Below, piece after piece: positions 36,296 through 44,917 of a stretch of 64,000 nt of DNA. How positions within the stretch are numbered: the stretch's first letter is position 1; each line of letters starts with the position of its first letter. The position numbers and the translations under genes were made by a program. This DNA comes from Algoriphagus resistens (GTDB lineage Bacteria; Bacteroidota; Bacteroidia; Cytophagales; Cyclobacteriaceae): NCBI RefSeq assembly GCF_001442615.1, contig NZ_LMXN01000019.1:1-64000 (forward strand), given 5' to 3'. A model generated the notes under the pieces. That model saw nothing but the letters and a program-made list of their open reading frames with translations, ran no database searches and was not told the DNA's origin.

Positions 36296-36740
36296 ATAAC
36301 CCTGTTTCTTCGTCAGCCTTCATGAGCTCTATAAGCAACTTGCGTTGTTTGGCTTTCATTTTTCTTTTATAATCAATTATGTCTTGATATTTGATTCTTC
36401 TGTGCTTACCAATTTTTGTATAGCTGATTTCTCCGGTTTCAAGTAATTTTATCAAATGTGGTCTTGAGCACCCTATATGCTCCGCAGCTGCCTGGGTAGT
36501 AATTTCAGTTGCAATTGGAACTATAGATATCGGTTTACCCTGGCTGGTTTCCTTCAGAATTTTAGCTAGAAGTTGCAGTGCTTTCAAAGGAATCTTGATT
36601 CTCTGGTTAGTCTCTTCGATTTCAATTTCAGGGTAATCAGAATGAATTTGATCCAATGCTGCGGCTAAGGCATCATAAGATTCCATGGCTGTTTTTTGCT
36701 CTTCTTTAGAAGGTCTTTCTATGTTATCAATGTTGTTCAT
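36285..36740 (-). CDS. Excisionase-type HTH antitoxin
   Basis: The 151-residue protein has an N-terminal helical segment (EEQKTAMESYDALAAALDQI), a middle region resembling antitoxin dimerisation/binding parts (IKIPLKALQLLAKILKE, GKPISIVPIATEI), and a C-terminal MerR/excisionase-like helix-turn-helix (TTQAAAEHIGCSRPHLIKLLETGEISYTKIGKHRRIKYQDIIDYKRKM). It is the cognate antitoxin of the PIN protein and probably represses the pair through the palindrome at 36768-36799. Confidence 0.85.
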   Translation of the reverse strand: MNNIDNIERPSKEEQKTAMESYDALAAALDQIHSDYPEIEIEETNQRIKIPLKALQLLAKILKETSQGKPISIVPIATEITTQAAAEHIGCSRPHLIKLLETGEISYTKIGKHRRIKYQDIIDYKRKMKAKQRKLLIELMKADEETGLYDS

Positions 36741-36767
36741 GTCGATTCACTTTACAGTGTAAATATA

Positions 36768-36799
36768 CGAAACAATCGAAACTATTTTCGTTTGTTTCG
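36768..36799. promoter_or_regulatory. Palindromic operator of the PIN toxin-antitoxin pair
   Basis: CGAAACAATCGAAA, 4 bp, TTTCGTTTGTTTCG: 14-bp arms with one mismatch, centred about 43 bp before the antitoxin start. Size and place fit an autorepression operator over the promoter. The remaining spacer to about 37160 holds no gene. Confidence 0.75.
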
Positions 36800-37159
36800 A
36801 ATTTATTTCAATGGAAACTTTATCACCTTCCGATAGTTCTTTTTTAGACTAATCCACATGCTGTCTAGTGCCCCGGCTTGGATTTATAACATGCTAATGC
36901 AAACCATAGAATGAACACCCATTGGCTTAACTTATCAAAAGAACGAAGTATAACCATCCTTAACCAAGCAACTGAACGGACAGGACTTCCCGCCGTGGCC
37001 ATCCAAAAAGATTGGTGATTTAATACATCATAAGCCTCACTTTTAAGCCTCAAAAATCCTATCACTAATCTAAATCACAAACAATTATAAATCTAACTTA
37101 CTCCCCATTCGCTGTTCGCGATTTGCAAACAAAGAACACAGCGCTAATAACCGACGGCA

Positions 37160-38175
37160 CCTGCAAGTCTGCTGAATACAATTGTCAAAATCATTTCTTC
37201 ACTTTCTTTTTCCTGCCCCTCCAAATCAGAAAACCCGTAACCGGCAAAAACCAAACTGGCAAAAAAAGCTAAAATTTTGCCAGGAAGACCTAAAATACTT
37301 CCTATATGAATATCATAGTTTATGAACTTATTTTTTCCCCATTGTTTTTGTCATTCCAGGTGGTCGGCTTTAAGTGCTTTCCTGTGTATTGATCGAAGTA
37401 CATAGCTATCGTCAAAGCGGGATTTATAATTTACAAATACCGTTAGTGGCGAAATTGAATCCGTCGGTATGGTTAGCAGATATCGGACGGCATTTGGGAA
37501 ATGTTCCTGTGCTTGTTCATATACCAGATCATCAGGTCTGTCCGTAATGCGATTAACCGGGTCAGAAGTGCTGATTTCCTGCACAGATTCAATGGTTTTG
37601 CCCCCATTTGCTATCCATGAGACACTATTGTACAACCAGTCAAAAGCCCATATCAATCCGGTAAGTGAAATCAGTCGTGCAAAAATCATCAGGTAGTAGC
37701 CAAGAATATTATGCAAATCGTAGTTTTTACACCTCCATTTGGTAGTTGATTTCCATCTGAACCAAAAACGCTGTTTCGCAGCACTCTTGTTTTTGGCCAC
37801 CAAAGTATCAGCCCGGTGACCAGGGATAGTATAAAAATTAAAGTGGCGATTCCTACAATGGGTTAACCGATCTCGGTCTTCAGCAGCAAGCTCCAATGAA
37901 GCCACATGACTACCCGAAAAAACTCAAATTCGCTTTTCTTTATCCTGAGTACCTCTCCTGAATATTGATTTACAAAAGCATCCTGACGGCCCTCTATGCC
38001 TTCCCAGTACCAAAGTTTAGGTTCCATCGTCTTAACTGCATAAGACCGAAACATATAAGAACGAGCTTTGTCGTTATACACCACGATACTGCTGACAGGG
38101 GATGTGTTTCCAAGAGCGCTTTCTGCGATTTTCAATAAATCATGATATCCTAAGCTATCCGAATTGCAAATTCTA
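37160..38175 (-). pseudogene. Degenerate PepSY-associated membrane protein gene
   Basis: Pieces of one protein appear in different frames. From 38175 down: SDSLGYHDLLKIAESALGNTSP with a PepSY-like core (LWYWEGIEGRQDAFVNQYSGEVLRIK) and the FFRVVMWLHWSLLL helix; then, after frame changes, KNYDLHNILGYYLMIFARLISLTGLIWAFDWLY and FPNAVRYLLTIPTDSISPLTVFVNYKS; then NYDIHIGSILGLPGKILAFFASLVFAG and TGFLIWRGRKKKVKK at the end, again with a frame shift between the last two. At least three frame breaks make it non-functional. It belongs to the same broad family as the gene at 13118-14773 but is a different, shorter subtype. Confidence 0.8.
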
Positions 38176-38374
38176 TTTTATAAAAAGGTGTAGATACAAT
38201 TCACACTTATGCCTTTGGTCAAACCTCACCTAAAGGGCTACTCTTAATAAAATCACCGCGGTCAGCCTCGCCTATAAACCGAATAATGAAACAGATAATA
38301 TTCAGAGCCAAAACCGTTTGTTATAACCTCTTCAAAGACAAATTGGTATCAACTGCCAGTTAGAACTTATTTGG

Positions 38375-39073
38375 CTACTGCACTTGCGGATATACATAAT
38401 GATTTATTAAACTATCAAGGTAATCAAATTTAACCTCATTTATCTCAAGTGGAAGTATATTGGTTGAAAAGTATTTTTCACCATAAATTGAAACACTTGG
38501 TAAAATAGTTTTGTCAAAAATAGCTTTATAATCGTCATAAAAAACTGAATCAACAGATAAAGAAATATCAATCACCTCATTATCAATAGACACAATTACA
38601 GACACAAACTTCTTATTAACATTTAGGGATTTATAATCATAAATACTATATAGATAGGTACAATCATTCAGTTTAAAATCATAAGTAGAATAGTCATTTA
38701 AGATGACATTCTTATGACTAAACAGAGAATTTGTTTTATCAATATAGTTATAAAAATTATTTGAAGAAGTTCCATACACCCTATTAATCATTAAATAATT
38801 CCCAAAACTATCAATTTTTACATATCTATAATAGTCATCATTATCAGTCAACTTCCAATCATTTGGAAAACAAACACTAAGATCTTGCTTTTCCCCAATA
38901 CAACTGACATTAGAGTCATTTTGACTGCATGATATTGAAATTAGAACAAAAAGAACTGCGAAATTACTTTTCCTAATTTTGACCTGCTTCAACTTCAACT
39001 CCAAATCCAAAAGAAGGCAGGTTAAATTCAAAAACAACTTTAAAACCTTCTGACACTGTAGTTTGATCTCCAT
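38375..39073 (-). CDS. Putative lipoprotein, family not recognised
   Basis: The 232-residue frame from ATG 39073 contains an internal lipoprotein-like signal (KSNFAVLFVLISISC, Cys about residue 49), so the real start may be a non-ATG codon about 25-30 residues further in. The mature part, QNDSNVSCIGEKQDLSVCFPNDWKLTDND onward, is rich in Asn, Tyr, Asp and Ser, with low GC unlike its neighbours, and resembles small Bacteroidota proteins that follow an FPNDW-type pattern. Function unknown. A near-identical 20-bp stretch (AAATTACTTTTCC-AATTTT) recurs at about 38960 and 39100 and may mark a local duplication. Confidence 0.5.
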   Translation of the reverse strand: MEIKLQCQKVLKLFLNLTCLLLDLELKLKQVKIRKSNFAVLFVLISISCSQNDSNVSCIGEKQDLSVCFPNDWKLTDNDDYYRYVKIDSFGNYLMINRVYGTSSNNFYNYIDKTNSLFSHKNVILNDYSTYDFKLNDCTYLYSIYDYKSLNVNKKFVSVIVSIDNEVIDISLSVDSVFYDDYKAIFDKTILPSVSIYGEKYFSTNILPLEINEVKFDYLDSLINHYVYPQVQ

Positions 39074-39433
39074 TTTCTCTTCTTTAAAGAATTTTGAAAA
39101 ATTACTTTTCCCAATTTTAAGTTCCCACCCAGTGGAAATATCGCAATTTCCTAAATCATTTGAGGAAAATTACACAACATTCACATCTAAACCCCAGCCA
39201 GTATCTACACCCACTCTTCGAAAAGATTCGGTAATATTATATAATCCATAGTCCGGGTGAAGAGGATGTGTTTCTAATCCTTCTAATTCAATATGAGAAG
39301 TTACTTTATAATTTTACTAAATGCGTAGGGACTATTATGGACAAATTTGTCAGCTATCAGCCATTCAAATTCATTGATGTTGTTCTTTTTGCAGCTGGCC
39401 ATAAAAGAGTACATCCCTGCAGCCACCTCTACT

Positions 39434-39550
39434 GCCTGATGGGATCGACGAAATCCTTAATTTATACACTTCGGAGCCCCGAAGACTTGTGGCCTTAGCG
39501 TTAAAATGCTTTAAGTTAGCGAGAATGCTGTAATTACATGTGTTGAAATA
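39434..39550. repeat. Dispersed repeat, copy 1 (short)
   Basis: Contains TGATGGGATCGACGAAATCC followed by TTAATTT, then CCCCGAAGACTTGTGG and a divergent end with TTACATGTGTTG. It matches the core of copies at 43975-44257, 49376-49672 and 50838-50975. Here no gene follows on the plus strand. The surrounding 39074-39617 carries no gene. Confidence 0.75.
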
Positions 39551-39617
39551 CATGGTAAGAATTTTACAAATGCCAAATTGAATTCTAACAATATCAGTTC
39601 GGATTGGAAAGATCTTC

Positions 39618-40508
39618 TTAAGAACTGATTTCAAGCTTATATCCTTTGCCTCGTATAACAACAATATTTATGTTCGGATCTAATTCCAGTTTTTTCCTGA
39701 GTTTGGATATAAACATATCAAGGCTGCGGCCCACTATAACACCATCGTCTTCCCATATCTCTTTTTGTATTTGGCTCCGCTCTATTGCCTGGTTAGGAGA
39801 CAATGCAAAAATGTGGAGTACACGTGTTTCAGTTCTGGTCAGGTCGATGGTCTTTCCATTTATCATGAGCTTGCGGGTCTCTGCATCGAATGACATGGAT
39901 CCAAACCTAAACAAATCCTTATTTTGACTGTCGGGTGAGGCCTTCCCAGGCTGGACATAGCTCAAAAAAATGAAGCCAACAAATCCTGCAACTAACAGGC
40001 CACCCAAAAAATATTGATTCTTTGCCGTAATGATACCCGCAGGCTTAAATTGGATGTTGACCGTGTAACATCCCATAGGTTGCCTTCTTCCTTTGCAGGC
40101 TATAATGTCATCTTTCTTGTTTTTTGAAATAGCATATCCAAACATCACACTGGCATTATCAGGGCTCACTACGTTTACAACATAATCACGTGCAAACGGA
40201 CCTTTGGCTAACAAACGTTGGATCGTATTTACCAGGGAGTCGGGTTCAAAACTAAGCTCATTCTCAAAACTGATCTGATATTCATTTTCGGCGATCTTTT
40301 TTACCGGAAGCACCCGTGATGTACTGTCGCCTGACTGTAAGAGCAGTTCATGCCCGATTCTGCGAAGTAAAACCTCCTGCCTGGCAAGATCAAAGTCATC
40401 ACTGCCCAACATGCCGAAACCCAGAAAGATCAAAGAGATAAAGATAAGTAGTACCGATCCCAACAGGTAGTTGCGTTTCCCCGAGAAGAGATTTCTGCTG
40501 TTGGACAT
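39618..40508 (-). CDS. Membrane-anchored winged-helix (OmpR/ToxR-type) regulator
   Basis: The 296-residue protein has an N-terminal transmembrane helix (NYLLGSVLLIFISLIFLGFGML), an extracytoplasmic domain of about 130 residues with two cysteines (ACKGRRQPMGCYTVNI), a second helix (NQYFLGGLLVAGFVGFIFLSYV), and a C-terminal Trans_reg_C DNA-binding domain (FRFGSMSFDAETRKLMINGKTIDLTRTETRVLHIFALSPNQAIERSQIQKEIWEDDGVIVGRSLDMFISKLRKKL). The sensor and the DNA-binding part are one protein, as in ToxR/CadC. It is divergent from the propeller-gene cluster at 40698, a likely target. Confidence 0.82.
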   Translation of the reverse strand: MSNSRNLFSGKRNYLLGSVLLIFISLIFLGFGMLGSDDFDLARQEVLLRRIGHELLLQSGDSTSRVLPVKKIAENEYQISFENELSFEPDSLVNTIQRLLAKGPFARDYVVNVVSPDNASVMFGYAISKNKKDDIIACKGRRQPMGCYTVNIQFKPAGIITAKNQYFLGGLLVAGFVGFIFLSYVQPGKASPDSQNKDLFRFGSMSFDAETRKLMINGKTIDLTRTETRVLHIFALSPNQAIERSQIQKEIWEDDGVIVGRSLDMFISKLRKKLELDPNINIVVIRGKGYKLEISS

Positions 40509-40697
40509 ACTATTTACGATTTATTTACAAAAGTTACATTTTTATTTACAATCAGGATTCTCCGCCCTGAAATATATCAAAGTAGATTCGCTAAATCAAT
40601 TTTGACAGGATATGAAACCATCATGAGTTTGCCGAAACCCGCAGGCATGACTATTAGATCATGATCTTCATCACCATTAAACATAAAAACTATAGAG

Positions 40698-41837
40698 ATG
40701 AAAAATAAAAAAAACATCTTAGGAGGTCTGATTATTCCGACCATTCTCCTGGTATTATTTCTACTAAATTCTTTTGTACTAAAAGAAAAGAAAGCAGGAA
40801 CGGAAACAACCACATGGGTTAAATCATTTACAGGAGAGTCACTTCGTGAGAAGTCGTTGATCGATCCATCCGCAAAAGATTCAATATTTAACCCAAATAG
40901 AAATAAATCGGCACTTGCCAACATCGTTTTCAAATCAACTGATGGCGGACAAACCTGGCAGGACATTAGCGAAGGACTGCCTGAAGTTGAACAGCCTGTA
41001 ACCTTTTTTGCAGGAGAGTCAGATCTCTATTTACGCGCAAAAAATGTAATGTATCGCAGTAAGAGTAATCTTAAAATCCCTGTTTGGGAAAAAGAGAATG
41101 TTCCTGATCTGCAAAGTGCTTCGATAGCTTTCAATCATTCCGGCGTCATGGCCTTCAATTATGAAGGACAGATTTATCAAAAGATGCCCGCTGCAGAAAC
41201 CTGGCTACCGATACATACAAATTTCGCTAAACATTCAATGCGAACTATTTTTGAAACATCTGAAGGAAACATATTCCTCGGTTACGACCACGGTCTTTAC
41301 AAATCTACCGACAAAGGAAAAAACTGGAGACAAGTACAAAATGAAGGCTGGGTAATGAATATCGAGGAATCAGAAGGAGTGCTCATTGCGACAGGTCAAA
41401 AAGGTATCATGCGTTCGACAGATAATGGTGAACACTGGCAATGGGTAATCAGCGAGGGTGGCGTGGGAATAGCGGTTGAACGAATAAAAGGAGGATTTGC
41501 TGCTATATCCTACAACACCAAAACCAAATCAAGAAGGATACGCATTTCATTGGATCGCGGAAAAACCTGGCAAGCCATTGATGAAGGACTTAGGCCTTCT
41601 ATGTTCATTTCATCGATCAAACAAATGGACAACTATTTAATAGTCGGTCACCCGGATGGCATATTCCGGTCATCTGACATGGGGAAAACCTGGAATAGTG
41701 TTCATCCGAGTGTTGATAAGGCAGATAAAACCGGGTTTAAATTTGTAGCAACATTGAATAGTGAACCTAGAAATGTATTTAGGATATATGTTTCCGGTAA
41801 TGCATTGTATGCTTTGGCGGGGAGTGCTGGATGCTAA
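40698..41837 (+). CDS. BNR/Ycf48-like beta-propeller protein, membrane-anchored
   Basis: The 379-residue protein has an N-terminal hydrophobic helix (NILGGLIIPTILLVLFLLNSFVL) and then repeated sialidase-type Asp boxes: FKSTDGGQTWQDISEGLP, YKSTDKGKNWRQVQ, MRSTDNGEHWQWV, ISLDRGKTWQAIDEGLR and FRSSDMGKTWNSVHPS. It folds as a beta-propeller, probably outside the inner membrane. There are no sialidase catalytic residues, so a binding or assembly role is more likely than an enzyme. It is the first gene downstream of the divergent regulator. Confidence 0.8.
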   Translation: MKNKKNILGGLIIPTILLVLFLLNSFVLKEKKAGTETTTWVKSFTGESLREKSLIDPSAKDSIFNPNRNKSALANIVFKSTDGGQTWQDISEGLPEVEQPVTFFAGESDLYLRAKNVMYRSKSNLKIPVWEKENVPDLQSASIAFNHSGVMAFNYEGQIYQKMPAAETWLPIHTNFAKHSMRTIFETSEGNIFLGYDHGLYKSTDKGKNWRQVQNEGWVMNIEESEGVLIATGQKGIMRSTDNGEHWQWVISEGGVGIAVERIKGGFAAISYNTKTKSRRIRISLDRGKTWQAIDEGLRPSMFISSIKQMDNYLIVGHPDGIFRSSDMGKTWNSVHPSVDKADKTGFKFVATLNSEPRNVFRIYVSGNALYALAGSAGC

Positions 41838-41945
41838 GAATTATCAACAGGAAGAATATTTTGTTTGGCGCTTAAGGTGTGGTGAATCATTATGATGGAA
41901 AGACCATCACGGACTTTAAAATAAAGACATTCAAAAAATATAATT
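41838..41945 (+). other. Propeller-gene remnant
   Basis: A short frame reads NHYDGKTITDFK at about 41883-41918, a copy of the YDGKTLT unit that ends the next gene. It is probably leftover sequence from a lost or rearranged propeller gene. Confidence 0.4.
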
Positions 41946-42935
41946 ATGAAGTACACATACGTCCATACTTTATTCTTAATGTTTGTTTTGCTCACCTCCT
42001 GTAGACAAAACCAAACGAAGGAAACAAAAGAAACTACTAACCCTATAGTAAAAGAAATTATCAACCCTATAGTCATCAAGCCCGAAATCAAAGACTCAAT
42101 CACATCATACGTTTGGGATATCAAGCAAGATAGAAATGGGAACATTTGGTTTGCAGCAAGTGATGGCGTTTATCGATACAATGGGAAATCGTTTATTAAT
42201 ATCACAGGTAAACTGATCTCAGTTTACATTTTTTCTATTTTGGAAGATAGCAAAGGAAATTTTTGGTTCGGCACCTATGGCTCAGGTGCTTATTATTACG
42301 ATGGAAAATCCTTTCAAAATTTTACAACCCAGGATGGGCTTGCACATAATTCGGTAAGGCCCATTTATGAAGATAAAGATGGTATTATTTGGCTTGGAAC
42401 CGAAGGTGGAGTGAGCCGTTATGATGGGAAATCGTTTCAAAATTTTACAACCTCGGATGGACTGACCAATAATGATGTTCATGCTATCGTTCAGGACAAA
42501 ATGGGGAGAATTTGGTTTGGAACACGAGGTGATATGACCATTTATGATGGAAAAACATTTACCACTCTTACCGATAAAGACGGCAAAACTTTCAGAAACG
42601 TTTGGGCTATGATCAAAGACAAAAATGATAATATCTGGTTCGGTGCCGATGCTCTTTGGCGCTATGACGGCAATGCCTTTACCCAAATTGATCAGATGGG
42701 TGCTGGTGTTATAATCAATGATAAAAAGGGAAACGTCCTGACAAGCATAGGTGGCCCCATTTATCGTTATGATGAACAGTCATTGTCTGATAAAAAGCCA
42801 GATGTAACAGTAATAAAAACAAAATATGAAGGGCGTAGTATGCCTTTTGGAATGTTAGGGGCTGATGATGGAAGTATTTGGATTAGATCTGCACGTTATA
42901 GTTATGATGGAAAGACCCTCACACCGTCAAAGTAA
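41946..42935 (+). CDS. Two-component-regulator-propeller lipoprotein
   Basis: The 329-residue lipoprotein (LFLMFVLLTSC) consists of reg_prop repeats: VWDIKQDRNGNIWFAASDGVYRYNGKSF, ILEDSKGNFWFGTYGSGAYYYDGKSFQNF, IYEDKDGIIWLGTEGGVSRYDGKSFQNFTTSDGLTNNDVHAIVQD, and so on, about seven units. In hybrid two-component systems this propeller senses polysaccharide, but no kinase or HTH part is attached here. It probably acts as a stand-alone surface or periplasmic binding protein. Confidence 0.85.
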   Translation: MKYTYVHTLFLMFVLLTSCRQNQTKETKETTNPIVKEIINPIVIKPEIKDSITSYVWDIKQDRNGNIWFAASDGVYRYNGKSFINITGKLISVYIFSILEDSKGNFWFGTYGSGAYYYDGKSFQNFTTQDGLAHNSVRPIYEDKDGIIWLGTEGGVSRYDGKSFQNFTTSDGLTNNDVHAIVQDKMGRIWFGTRGDMTIYDGKTFTTLTDKDGKTFRNVWAMIKDKNDNIWFGADALWRYDGNAFTQIDQMGAGVIINDKKGNVLTSIGGPIYRYDEQSLSDKKPDVTVIKTKYEGRSMPFGMLGADDGSIWIRSARYSYDGKTLTPSK

Positions 42936-42961
42936 ATCCGATAACTTAATTCTAATAGAAT

Positions 42962-43534
42962 ATGAAAAATAAAAGAAACCTTTTGTCCTGCCTGATGATC
43001 CTTTTAACAGGAGTAAGTTATTTTGCCGTTCAGGCTCAACAAAAAAATGACACTCATCGCGCCAACTTTTCCGGTGAATGGAAATCCAATGAATCGATAA
43101 GTATGGACGGAAATATTGTTTGCATATATGACTCGGATGATCGTATGCGCTCCAAAACGATGAAAATAGCAGAGCAGGCAGATTTTCTAACTATAGAAGT
43201 ACCAAACCCATCTCCTGACGTAGCCCTGGCTACAAGCAAAGAGAAATTGGTCTTCGACGGTAAAGAAAGCCAAATTGATCATGGCCCGGAAAGAGGGAAG
43301 AAGTTTACCGTAAAGTGGTCAGCTGATGGACAAACTATGACTGTTAACTCACTTGTACACCTGATGATCCATAGTCCTTATAAGGAAAATCCTCGGGAAC
43401 AAATGCTTGTTTCCGTAACAGAAGTTTGGAAGTTGAGCAATGATGGCAAGTCTATTATTGTTCAGGCCAAAGCAAAAGCAAATTCTGAAGAAAACGAGCG
43501 TTCCTGGACAACCGTATTCGATAAGGCCAATTAG
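42962..43534 (+). CDS. Secreted protein with lipocalin-like strands, unknown function
   Basis: The 190-residue protein has a signal peptide (LLSCLMILLTGVSYFAVQAQ). The mature part starts NFSGEWKSNESISMDGN and continues with short beta-strands (FLTIEVPNPSPD, KLVFDGKESQIDHGPERGKKFTVKWSADGQTMTVNS, TEVWKLSNDGKSIIVQAKA). This pattern is common to small secreted Bacteroidota proteins with a lipocalin/META-like fold. It is 26 bp after the propeller lipoprotein and is followed by a terminator, so the three genes probably form an operon. Confidence 0.65.
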   Translation: MKNKRNLLSCLMILLTGVSYFAVQAQQKNDTHRANFSGEWKSNESISMDGNIVCIYDSDDRMRSKTMKIAEQADFLTIEVPNPSPDVALATSKEKLVFDGKESQIDHGPERGKKFTVKWSADGQTMTVNSLVHLMIHSPYKENPREQMLVSVTEVWKLSNDGKSIIVQAKAKANSEENERSWTTVFDKAN

Positions 43535-43555
43535 TATTCAACGACGTATTTGTGC

Positions 43556-43581
43556 AAGCCCGACGCAGTTCGGGCTTTTTT
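43556..43581 (+). terminator. Rho-independent terminator
   Basis: AAGCCCGA, loop CGCAG, TTCGGGCTTTTTT closes the propeller operon. The stem is GC-rich and the U-tract has six Ts. Confidence 0.85.
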
Positions 43582-43732
43582 AAACCTGCTTGTTTCTAGG
43601 TGTTTGTAATCATTTATCCACAATCAACTATTTTACTTTTGTAGTTAATTGGGACTAATGTTTTTCAAATGGTGCAACTGCATAAACACTTTAATGGTCT
43701 GAATGTTATAATGGCTGAATGTTATCTTTTGG

Positions 43733-43985
43733 CTAAATCCCATAATGCTTAGCTATTACAGTCAGAATCATAGCCCTCATAGAAGCCTTAGTTACCCTGC
43801 CAATCTCATAATTCAGCTTATCGGATATTTCAGTTGGAATCCAGAAGGAATAGATTTCACATCCTCGGTGTCAAAATCTTTACTAGTACTTTTTATTTTT
43901 GCTGCTGTTTAGGTTCTGAGTTTATCACCATTCCCATAACTCTTTGTTTGGCTCCCAGGTTTTTAATTGCCTTTGCTGGGGTCGT
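43733..43985 (-). pseudogene. Frame-shifted ribbon-helix-helix-like mobilisation protein remnant
   Basis: On the minus strand, AKAIKNLGAKQRVMGMVINS followed by EPKQQQK and a stop is succeeded, in another frame, by EIYSFWIPTEISDKLNYEIG and RVTKASMRAMILTVIAKHYG, ending at 43733. The second half looks like a beta-strand plus two helices, as in RHH accessory proteins of mobilisable elements. This is a guess from residue pattern. The frame change and lack of a start indicate decay. It abuts the dispersed repeat copy 2. Confidence 0.4.
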
Positions 43986-44257
43986 TTAGCTTCTAAGCCA
44001 TTTTGTGATTAGTTTAGTTTGGTGATATTCCTCGAGTAACATTTCATAATCCTTAGCTCCTTTAGGTTCAGGTGCATAATATGCTTTTTTCCTACAACCA
44101 GGCTTTCGATTTTCCATAAAATATTCATAGCCCGCTTGATGGGACCGACGAAATCCTTAATTTGATCACAGCATAACCCCGAATTCCTGTGTACAATGGC
44201 TATATAGACGCAATAAGGTCGTGAGAGTGATGTAACTACAGGTGTAAGCTGTAAACT
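43975..44257. repeat. Dispersed repeat, copy 2
   Basis: Starts near GGGGTCGTTTAGCTTCT and contains GCCCGCTTGATGGGACCGAC, GAAATCCTTAATTTGATCAC and a final TGTAACTACAGGTGTAAGC. It matches 49376-49672 along its whole length and the two shorter copies over the core. On the minus strand it holds decayed coding-like frames (for example YEYFMENRKPGCRKKAY and KDYEMLLEEYHQTKL). It ends about 100 bp before the TetR gene. Confidence 0.8.
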
Positions 44258-44329
44258 ACAAGCAAGCACCTCATTAAAACTTGTTTAGCTTTAAACCAAA
44301 CAAATAAAATTATTCAATGAAAAATTTGC

Positions 44330-44346
44330 CTACCTACTAGTAGGTA
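44330..44346. promoter_or_regulatory. Possible TetR operator
   Basis: TACCTACTAGTAGGTA is a perfect 16-bp palindrome, about 15-30 bp before the TetR start. Position and symmetry fit autoregulation of the TetR-FabF operon. Confidence 0.7.
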
Positions 44347-44360
44347 TATATATTTGCATA

Positions 44361-44912
44361 ATGAATACGAGAGACAAAATTATTTTGATTGGAGATACCT
44401 TAATTAGAAAAAGGGGATATAATGCATTTAGTTTCAGCGACATATCCAAAGAACTAAATATAAAGAATGCATCTATTCATTATCATTTCCCCACCAAAAC
44501 CACTTTGGTAATAGCTGTTATTCAGAAACATCTTATGCTTTTGGAAAAATTCAAACAAAATGTTACAGACGAAAATGCAATTCAGAAAATTATAAAATTT
44601 CTCTCTGTTTATACCATTGCAAAATCCGAAGGAAAAATCAGTGTTTTAGGCTCATTGGCAAATGATTATTTCACATTTGAACCCGAAGTGCAAACAGAAT
44701 TGAAGATATTAACAGACAACACGCTCAATTGGCTTACACATACTTTGAAAGAAGGTAAGAGAGATGGGATTTTTCAATACAAAATGACAGACAGGAACAA
44801 AGCACTTATGATTATTACCAATATACTTGGTGCAGAGCAATTATCCCGGGTTACTTATCAACACGATTTTCATAAAATTAAAGAGAACGTCATAGACGAT
44901 TTAACAAAATAG
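44361..44912 (+). CDS. TetR family regulator
   Basis: The 183-residue protein has the TetR N-terminal helix-turn-helix (DKIILIGDTLIRKRGYNAFSFSDISKELNIKNASIHYHFPTKTTLVIAVIQKHL) and a C-terminal ligand domain with a mostly helical pattern (TVYTIAKSEGKISVLGSLANDY, MTDRNKALMIITNILGAEQLSRV). It is 5 bp upstream of a FabF-type gene and is probably its regulator. The 20 bp before the gene contain CTACTAGTAGGTA, a palindrome that could be its operator. Confidence 0.88.
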   Translation: MNTRDKIILIGDTLIRKRGYNAFSFSDISKELNIKNASIHYHFPTKTTLVIAVIQKHLMLLEKFKQNVTDENAIQKIIKFLSVYTIAKSEGKISVLGSLANDYFTFEPEVQTELKILTDNTLNWLTHTLKEGKRDGIFQYKMTDRNKALMIITNILGAEQLSRVTYQHDFHKIKENVIDDLTK

Positions 44913-44917
44913 TAAAA

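Noticed and set aside
36865..37065. 66-codon minus-strand frame
   Set aside because: No motif or conserved look; it lies in the spacer between the toxin-antitoxin operator and the dead PepSY gene. The plus strand here also shows nothing convincing.
44009..44269. Minus-strand frame sharing IVHRNSG and CDQIKDFV with frames at 49443-49751
   Set aside because: Both lie in the dispersed repeat. The shared residues reflect nucleotide identity; the frames differ in which part stays open, so no single protein can be defended. Reported as a repeat instead.
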